Shown: piece by piece, positions 56,856 through 64,000 of the stretch
How positions within the stretch are numbered: position 1 is the first letter of the stretch
How the letters are laid out: each line of letters starts with the position of its first letter
Assembly (NCBI GenBank): GCA_949987565.1
Contig: OX465101.1
Location: forward strand, 22,495,367-22,559,366
Direction of reading: 5' to 3'
From: Luidia sarsii
Lineage: Eukaryota; Echinodermata; Asteroidea; Paxillosida; Luidiidae
DNA length: 64,000 nucleotides
The notes under the pieces: generated by a model
What the model saw: the letters and a program-made list of their open reading frames with translations, nothing else
Databases searched by the model: none
Told to the model about the DNA's origin: nothing
Position numbers and translations under genes: made by a program

Positions 56856-57754
56856 TTGTGTGTGACACTAGTCGGGGTGTCAGTCCAAGGTTTTGGTTTG
56901 GTACATTTGTGGGGAGGTTTCAAAAGGAAGTTCCCCTCAGTTGGAACACCAGAAAAGTAATCTTATGAACAGTATGCTTGAAGAAGATTAAGGAAATGGC
57001 AATTGATCTGTAGTGAAATCCCTTCATCCCTTGCACATTCCTTGGGTCAGCTTTGATTCCAGGTGTGTGATAGCCTAGGATGCCCATACCACTCCTTACA
57101 CTGTACCCAATTTAAACGCACAAGGGTCCTATTGTAAATAGTTTGGACTCCACCCTGGCTAGGGAGTTATTCAACCCTTCTTTTGTCCAGCCCAGTTAGG
57201 CACAATAGCTATTATTATACACTAGGCCATTGAGGAGAAAAAGCCCATGCCTCTCCTCGGTTCTTAGAGACGACACTCTTCAGCCACACCTCGGAGAGAC
57301 AGCATCAGAGCACCTACCCCTGTTAGCTCTAGTATACTTGTGAGCAGTTGGTCTGAAGCGGGGATAGGAACCGATTTGGCAGTATTCACTCCTACACGGC
57401 GATCACCCCCGTGGAAGACCAAATTAGCTACAAAGTCTACAAAGTACGAAACTGTACATAGTAACTAATCATTATAAACTTAGGTTAAAATAAATATACT
57501 TGTAAATATAAAAACCGAGAAGTCTACAGCGACCAGCAAGTGACCGGCAGTAGACAAACTTCAACGTGAAGATTTAGGGTAAGCGTCCATTATTTTGCGT
57601 AAAGCCCCCAAAACCCTAAAGATCTCTGGGTCTGGGATGGTATTGGGTATTATATGATCTGAAGGCTGCTGGATCAACACCAGGGCAGAGCACTTTGAAT
57701 GTGAAACACGGTCATTGTATTTTGTAGGTCCAGTTAGGAAACTTAGGATTAGGG

Positions 57755-57759
57755 TCGTT

Positions 57760-57802
<43 letters not shown>

Positions 57803-58110
57803 TATTCGGCCAAGGAAAACAAACAAGAAGTACATTCAAGGTGAGAAAGGTCATACAGTCTATATCATGGAAATTCAGGATGGGAGATAAATTGATGAAT
57901 AAATACCAAACAAGGAGAATATTATGCATATGTATCAGATATGTGATAGGTCAGGATGAGAAGGGGAAGAGATGGGGAAGGACTGGGGAAGAGATTGGGC
58001 AGGAGGGTAAGAGGGAAGGAGTAAACAAGCAGAGTAAGAACAATCCAATCTAAGATGGCCAGGAGGAACACATGTGAAAATATTGTGACTCAAAAGCCTG
58101 TTCCTCCAGT
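57755..58110 (+). mobile_element. Retroposon with (ATT)n tail, plus copy
   Basis: Begins with the ATT array (57763-57801), then TTCGGCCAAGGAAAACAAAC, AAGAAGTACATTCAAGGTGA and ATCCAATCTAAGATGGCCAG. Inverted partner of 55437-55715. The two flank 2 kb of intron 14 as an inverted repeat of about 280 bp. Confidence 0.75.
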
Positions 58111-58974
58111 CCTAGGTTGGTGAATTACACTATACATGTACTGCCAGCAGCCGAGGTATAACAGTGGAATCGTTTACGGTTCTCTGCTAAACCTTGCTTC
58201 TAATGTAGCATAAAATGAGGGAAAGTTTCTCTCCTGTCAACTTATTTCATGAGGTAGTAGTTTGTTGGCTTCCTTTCCAGGATCAGACGGGGGTTTTCAA
58301 ACCTGAATTAGGCAAACCAAACCAATCTTCAGTTGTGATTGGCTCTTCCGATTATAGCATTTGCGAGTCGATGCAGACTCAGTTCACAGCACATCAATGG
58401 TGCATCGTTTTTCCGTTGGGCTCAGAAAGTGAGGAACAGTGGCATGTTTGTTCAGTGGGGCTGGGGTTCTGAATATTTGAACCCCGAAGTGTTTGGCCAG
58501 TTGATTCAACAGAACAGGAGTCCATTGTGAACTTGGCTCTCTGAAACATCCGGTATCAAGTTTGAAGTTCTCCCCACCTGCATGACCGATCCGGGAGAAA
58601 CTGGGTCAACAATGGCTCGTTTCCATTTCCGTCTATAAACGGAGACTGGCACCAGTCAGTGGTGGCATTTGTGGTCTCTGTGCTACGATCGTAACTGTTC
58701 ATTTGGAATTTAAGCAGTTTGATCAGAGTTGAAATGTCTGAGCTTCTCGGCAAGGCGATTTGCGGGCTTTGACAACCTTTGACAACTGCTTCGGCTTGTT
58801 ATTCTCGTAGCTTCAGATTTTAATGGCTCTTAAATGACCATGAATGACTGCAAGTTTTGTACAAGTGCTACTGCTCATTAGTAAACATTTGGAGCAGCAT
58901 TCTGACCAACGCTCTCTTAAGCTGCATGGATGTGCATACTAGCCTGCCCAGCACTGCAGGCCCCATTTTCACAG

Positions 58975-59150
58975 AGCCGCTTAAGCGCGAACATCTGCTA
59001 AGCGTGAAACTAAAACCACATTGTGGTATTGCTTTTGACTTGTATTCCACATTTCTTTACATAGCATGAAACAAAGTGAGTTTTTGATTGGCAAACTAAC
59101 TACGAATCTTGTCTTTTTCTGCTGAAGCAAATGTTGCTGCCTAAGCAGCT
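58975..59150. mobile_element. MITE of the AAGCCGCTTAAG family, second copy
   Basis: Ends AGCCGCTTAAGCGCGAACAT / GCTGCCTAAGCAGCT; the interior GACTTGTATTCCACA and GCATGAAACAAAGTGA is shared with 36402-36613. Confidence 0.6.
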
Positions 59151-59234
59151 TTATGAAATTGGCGCCAGATTTTAGGTCATTAGTGTTGTCCAGACCACTG
59201 TCCGTCTTCAACATGCCTACATAGTTGTTTCTAA

Positions 59235-59709
59235 AGCCTTTTTTTTTGGTCAAACCTTTCAACATTTTTAGTCCAGTGCGGACAGCCTGGGACATTTTTC
59301 TCACAGGAATACTTTTCTCGAGTCCAGCGGTTACCGTACTTCTACCGGCCAACGTCTGCCCTGGAACAGTTACCTGGTCACCTTTCCCCCAAGACAATAA
59401 GTCCAGTGCGGACAGCGCATGCAGAGCAAGTCGGTAAAAGCGGCACACGGGATAGCAATATATCCAGCCCTGCATCCGGCCTTGGGAGCGAGATCATGCT
59501 TCACTGGCCACCACACATGAGCATTGCAGCGTTTTGAGTCATTATACTGCCAGCTCGGTTACTTCTACCACTGTAAAAAATGTCCTGCGTCGAAAGTCCA
59601 ATTGCAGACAGTGGTTACGTTTGACCATATTTCGTTGTACCATGATCATCTTGGTGATACCTTTCCCCCAAAAAAGAAAGAAAGTCCAGTGCAGATTGCA
59701 GACACGGCT
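59235..59709. mobile_element. PIF/Harbinger-like MITE, strongly diverged
   Basis: The right end AAAGTCCAGTGCAGATTGCA...GACACGGCT is followed by TTA. The left end AGCC follows TAA. Internal AGTCCAGTGCGGACAG copies at 59272 and 59402 suggest a composite of two elements or internal rearrangement. Confidence 0.5.
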
Positions 59710-59799
59710 TTAGCCTACCACACCTTCTAAAAATACCAACCCAAAACCAAACAAACTCAACTTGAAAGGCATCACATTGCAGAGTGCTCCGTTTTGGTG

Positions 59800-61430
59800 G
59801 TACCCTCAAACCGAGTCTGTTTTTCAGAATTTTTAGAGGGCCCAGTGTTTTGATTTGTGCCTTCTCTACGTCTGTATGTGAGAAGTTTTTGGCTGGGATT
59901 TGTCTTGCAGCATCTCCGACCAGAACCTCTTGCCAGTTATAAAAAAAAAAGGCTAAACGGAAAATAAATTCAGAAATTAATCAAACATTACATTTCTATC
60001 CATCTATCCATATATCTATCCATTGACATGTTTGATAAAGGAAATCCACACAGATCTTGGTGGCTTAAAATGTTTGTAATTGGGGTTTTATTTTCCACCA
60101 GAAATGAATGTTGCAATAAAGGTGTTGGGGAGGGACTATAATAAGATACCAGTTACTACAATAATCTGCCTAATACTGACTTGGGCCAGTGTGGCGCAGT
60201 AACAACGTGACATCAGATGGCCCAGTCAGTTTCTTTTTTTGACAATCAATGATTAATTGAAGTGTGCACGTGCCGGCACGTGCCAGGGTCAGCCAAAGGT
60301 CAGAAATTGTGGTCGGCAAAGAAATGCCAGGAGACACCCCCCTTCTCCCCCTCCCCCAACCATTAACCCCCACCCCCCACCCCTACCTAACCCTTACACA
60401 AGACATAAACTAGCCTTATGTAATTAATATATCCTACATCACACCAAGCACTCCTCCATAGACCATACAGGATAGACCCACACTTGTGTTTGTCTATCCA
60501 ATGTTTTTTGTGCGGGTTTTTTGTTTTGTTTTGTTATCCTACTTTTGTTTGGTTGTTTTCCTCTGGAAGGATTAATGTGGGAATTAGAACAGGTGTGTGT
60601 ATTGTCTTTGATGAAGTAAAGGACCGAGCTGTTTGGTTAGTGCCTTTGGGCCCAGGGCATAATAATAGTGTAAGGGGGGCCTTGACTAGACCCAGAAGCC
60701 CGTTGTAGCGGGCATTATTGTGGTTTGGGGCACGCGCCAGTGGGATTAGGTATGGCCATTTGGCACTCGCATTGCGCTGGATGGTTGACTGGAGCTATTT
60801 CCCCCCCCCCCCACTTTTTGGGGTGGGTTATTCATTTTGGCCAAGTAAAACAAATTATTAGTTTCTCATCCTAATCTTGTGAAGAAAAAAAAGGGACGAT
60901 GCAGGCCCTTTTTTTTTCCTTTTTTTTTGGGCCTTTTTCAAAACAATTTTTCTTCCCCCTAAAGATGTGTAGCATAATTTCCAGTTGTTTTTAAATACAG
61001 TACGGTGTTGGCTGTGCACGTTCAGGGTTCAACAGCTGGAAACAGCGAAAAAACAATCAAACTTTTGTCTTTTTAATTTAGTTTTTATCGTTTTAGAAAA
61101 AAAATTATGCAGGGCAAAAACACGATGCAGGCGGGGATGAGAAAGTAATATGCTTTTTTTTACTTGGCCTTAAGTATTTTTTTTAGGACCTCTGCCAGTG
61201 AAGTATGTCTGACAGTGAAAGGGGTTGTTGGGGAAGCAATTTCATGGATTGAGTAATAACGGAAACTATGCACCAGTTAACATTGAGGTTCTTTTGTTGT
61301 CAGCACAGCTTGAGTTGCCAGGGCTGAACTTGATTGGAATGATAGAAAGGAAAAAAGAAATTTAAAAAGGAGGAAAGAAAACAAAATGTCTTGTCATGCA
61401 ACCAAAGTCCTTGTGGTACGTGCATGTAAA
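59800..61430. other. Intron 14, no gene seen
   Basis: AT-rich intron with homopolymers (C at 60801-60812) and no supported gene or repeat family. Confidence 0.5.
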
Positions 61431-61444
61431 GACGTTTTCACAGG

Positions 61445-61560
61445 ATTGGTTTGCCTTTGAGAAAAATCCTGCTAGGATGTAAAACGTCAGGCCCTCTAAC
61501 TTTTTTGATTGATGTATTGCCGGTCATTTCAGTCAGTGAGCAGTTTGCAACAGTTTTGTT
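61445..61560 (-). mobile_element. Penelope-like terminal repeat fragment
   Basis: TTTGCCTTTGAGAAAAATCC, GCTAGGATGTAAAACGTCAG and GTCAGTGAGCAGTTTGCAAC, that is, inverse orientation. A further fragment (CTGCCTTTGAGAAAGGTCCT) lies at 61871-61890. Confidence 0.6.
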
Positions 61561-62733
61561 GGTATTGACTTCAGGATTAGTTTGAGACAACATGAGTTCA
61601 GTTCCAGTCATCTGGTTTTCCGGTCAAACTGAAAAAAAGAAATCAGTCCTAGATTTTGGAAAAGAAAAGATGTGTTCACCTAGCTATTCTTTATGAGCAT
61701 TTTCTTTTTTGCTGCAGTTTCATATAGGGCTTGATTTTCCCATTCTTACTTGAGAAGTTTTGAATGCCGTACATGTACGTAACATACCTCGCATGATAAG
61801 AATTGTTCAGCCCTGACGTCGCATGTCATTTCTTGGGCATGCAAGGATCACAGCCTTTCAAAGGTATTTCTGCCTTTGAGAAAGGTCCTGCCAGACTCAA
61901 AATCTCAGGGCCACCTTGTAATTTTTGATTGTTTTTTTTTATTAACCACTTCGCGCCGGGGGATTTTTCAACGCCGATGACCGCCATACGGGGGTTTTTG
62001 AACAATGCATCATTTTCAAATCTCGCTAAAACAATAGAACAATATATTTATGTGAAATAAAGGGTACACTATGGGTACAAGAAAGTAAAACCTGGCACAA
62101 TTCGGACATCATTGTGGCTTTTGTGAAGAGATTATCCGTTCAAAAAAGGGCCCATTGTGCATCGTCAATGGACCGTAACAGACTTGTGTGTGTGTGTGTG
62201 CGTGTACGTGTACGGTGCTGTCAATCCCTGACCGCAGACTCCAGCCTCCACTCCAGGCAGTCAAATCTTCGAGTTGGTCGGCTACTGTACAACCGAGCGT
62301 ACAGATTACGGTAAAGAATGTGGGGGGAATTCCAATGCCAGACCGACGACCGTTGGGCTGTGTGGCATGCAAAGACAATGTCCCCCGTGTGCTTTCAGCT
62401 GAAGCGCGGTATCCCTCGATCCTCCACAGTAAAAGTCCCACAATTACACAATTACTGCTGCTTACCTTGCAATTCATGTGGCAACTTGCGTCAAAAAATT
62501 TATTTGTCATGATTCGTATTGCTTTGTTCTAAGCTGAAAAGAGTCTTTGTTTAGAATGTGGACAATAGTGGTGCCCGGAATTGGAGGGCCCCGTCGCATA
62601 GTCAAGCCAATGGAGCTCCGGATTCGGAGGTCCCGGCGCAAAGTGGTTAAAGACGGGACGTGAGATCAGGGGAAACCGTTACCCATTGGTTACAGCCCAT
62701 TCTGTGGGCCCTTCTCTGTGCACCTCTCTGTAG

Positions 62734-62847
62734 ATATCAACGATTGCGAGAGCCAGCCGTGTCAGAATGACGGAGTGTGCGTGGACGGCCTGGCCTCCTT
62801 CAGCTGTATCTGCACGGACGGATGGGAGGGCTTTCTTTGCCAGCACA
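62734..62847 (+). CDS. JAG1: Jagged exon 15: EGF repeat 11 (calcium-binding type)
   Basis: 114 bases, phase 1 to 1, acceptor CTCTGTAG and donor CACA|GTGAGT. It encodes NINDCESQPCQNDGVCVDGL, then ASFSCICTDGWEGFLCQH. The NINDCES.PC.N.G.C.DG and CICxDGWEG phrases match Jagged EGF11 closely. cbEGF consensus present. Confidence 0.96.
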
Positions 62848-63059
62848 GTGAGTCTCTATCCTCACTTGGCCCCCCCCCCCCACCATGTCTCTCCTCATTT
62901 CCCATTTATCACTTTTGAGGCAGCTTTTTGGGGGGGTTGCTTCATAATCTTAACCAAGGCCACTTTGTAGCCCCCAAATAGCTCATTTGGATGGAAAAAC
63001 TTGTGCAGGTTTTTCCCATTGTCGTGCCGTGTAGTGGTGACAATCTCTTGGTGTGATGA

Positions 63060-63330
63060 CGGGTTGGTAATAATAATACCTCAAGCATTTTCTTCTCCTT
63101 CAAATAGAAATAAAAACCTGACTGGGAACTTTCGAACCAATTGAAAAATAGCAAATAAAACTTTGATTGGAGCGGGACTTGAACCCGAAACCTCTGGTTT
63201 TGCGTGCTAGAGCTCTTACCATCTGAGCTAGACTATGGTGGCCTTCCCAAATAGTCAACTATTTGACCCCTGTTGACCCAGGGGTGGGGAGGGGTGGCCA
63301 GTCAGAAGCATTCAACCATTAACTGCTATA
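63060..63330 (-). mobile_element. tRNA-derived SINE
   Basis: On the - strand: A box TAGCTCAGATGG (63219-63230), B box GGGTTCAAGTCC (63177-63188), then CAATCAAAGTTTTATTTGC and TTCGAAAGTTCCCAGTCAGG. The left flank shares AAATAGTCAACTATTTGAC with the other SINE loci. The anticodon stem is not canonical, so a functional tRNA is unlikely. It lies 115 bases before exon 16. Confidence 0.72.
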
Positions 63331-63445
63331 GAACTTGCTTCTTCTTATCCTCTCAAAAATGTAATAGGGCCTGACGTATTGATCCTAGTAGGACCTTTCT
63401 CAAAGAATGATTAATATTTTATTTTTTTACTTACTTACTCTCTAG

Positions 63446-63559
63446 ATGTGAATGAGTGCCAGCGTTTGCCGTGCCGAAACAACGCCACCTGCATTGACCT
63501 GCACGCTGACTTTGCCTGCCAATGTCCCCAGGGATGGAAGGGCAAGACCTGCAACTCCC
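63446..63559 (+). CDS. JAG1: Jagged exon 16: EGF repeat 12, last exon in window
   Basis: 114 bases, phase 1 to 1, acceptor TCTCTAG and donor TCCC|GTGAGT. It encodes DVNECQRLPCRNNATCIDLH, then ADFACQCPQGWKGKTCNSR. GWKGKTCxSR is the same ending as Jagged EGF12. The donor is intact, so the gene continues beyond base 64000. A GGGGAGAGGGAG purine stretch follows the donor. Confidence 0.96.
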
Positions 63560-63794
63560 GTGAGTGCCGGGAGGCCGAGGGGGGGGGGGGAGAGGGAGAT
63601 AGGGTCAGGGACACAGTGGCCACAAGGCCACTGACCCTCTAGGGCAGAAAAAGCCAGCAATAGCAACGTGCTTCCCATCGTGGGGCAAAACCATTGATCC
63701 GAATTATGGACGATGCGGGCATGAAGCTGGTCGTGTGCACACAAGTTGTAATACATTGGATGGAGTTTGATTGGGTTTGACTTGATGATTGGAT

Positions 63795-64000
63795 TGGGTA
63801 CAGGATTGGTAATGTAGGCACACTCTTGTATGTAGGTCCAAAGTAATGTAGATCCCTGTATTCAAAGAACAGTAATGTGAAACAGGATTGATAATGTAGA
63901 CACACTCTTGTATGCAGGTCCAAATGAGATCCCTTTATTCAAAGAACAGTAATGTGAAACAGGATTGATAATGTAGACACACTCTTGTATGCAGGTCCAA
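63795..64000. repeat. About 80-bp tandem repeat running off the right edge
   Basis: Units start at ACAGGATTG (63800, 63882, 63959) and include AATGTAGACACACTCTTGTA, TGCAGGTCCAAA and TTCAAAGAACAGTAATGTGA. At least 2.5 copies, spacing 82 and 77 bases, in the intron after exon 16. Confidence 0.88.

Larger units (their letters stand above)
11815..63559 (+). other. JAG1: Jagged/Serrate Notch-ligand gene, 16 exons, 3' truncated by window
   Basis: Gene span summarising the exon entries below. The exons join in one frame (about 704 codons): signal peptide, MNNL (C2-like) domain, DSL domain, then EGF repeats 1-12. This order is diagnostic of canonical DSL ligands. Jagged/Serrate rather than Delta is indicated by the EGF count (already 12), the enlarged EGF10 and the close fit of EGF1-3 to Jagged. 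Family knowledge: a type I membrane protein whose MNNL-DSL-EGF3 region binds Notch EGF8-12 on the neighbouring cell. The symbol is used for a likely single pre-duplication orthologue of JAG1/JAG2. The C-terminal EGFs, cysteine-rich region, membrane span and tail are not in the window. Confidence 0.96.

Noticed and set aside
57715..58053. 112-codon frame in the ATT-tailed element
   Set aside because: It begins in the ATT microsatellite, and its inverted twin at 55441-55773 gives the same reading, so this is repeat sequence and not a gene.
1..64000. CRISPR array, operon, phage or other prokaryotic defence system
   Set aside because: The window is intron-rich animal DNA. The regular repeats seen are minisatellites without spacers, and no prokaryotic genes are present.

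Overview
This is animal genomic DNA, not bacterial: coding sequence is split into short exons with GT/AG boundaries and phase-matched introns, set in intron and repeat DNA rich in MITEs, tRNA-derived SINEs, a Penelope-like retroelement and many minisatellites. Hundreds of short TACATG/ACATGT tracts and the repeat types fit a marine invertebrate deuterostome. An echinoderm is my best guess, but the species cannot be fixed from the sequence alone.

The main gene is on the + strand, from about 11.8 kb to beyond the right edge. It is a Jagged/Serrate-type Notch ligand. Sixteen exons can be placed with exact splice sites and one continuous reading frame of about 704 codons: signal peptide (11815-11886), MNNL domain (21089-21400, 23771-23825), DSL domain (35798-36052) and EGF repeats 1 to 12 (37891-63559). 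The remaining EGF repeats, the cysteine-rich/VWC region, the transmembrane segment and the cytoplasmic tail must lie past 64000. From exon 4 on, exon lengths and phases follow the pattern I recall for vertebrate JAG1.

The left 7 kb carries exons on the - strand (470-552, 1268-1452, 4717-4919, 5675-5805, 6679-6779). I tentatively assign these to the N-terminal part of a THADA/Trm732-like protein (tRNA 2'-O-methylation partner). It would be transcribed head-to-head with the Jagged gene across about 5 kb. One of its introns holds a 1.7 kb 21-bp minisatellite that creates long but false open frames on both strands.

Noncoding layout: 27-bp and 21-bp tandem repeats (0.6-4.5 kb); SINEs and a PIF/Harbinger-like MITE (6-8.4 kb); a 220-bp satellite-like array (9.3-10.6 kb); probable promoter and uATG-rich leader (about 10.7-11.8 kb). 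The long introns hold more MITEs, a degraded Penelope-like element interrupted by a MITE (25.1-27.6 kb), an assembly gap of 200 N (33477-33676), and many copies of a palindrome-prone repeat that appears to be the Penelope-like terminal sequence. They also hold a 525-bp polypurine tract, several intronic minisatellites and a 320-bp intronic duplication. I see no CRISPR, operon, phage or other prokaryotic system, and no canonical tRNA or rRNA gene.
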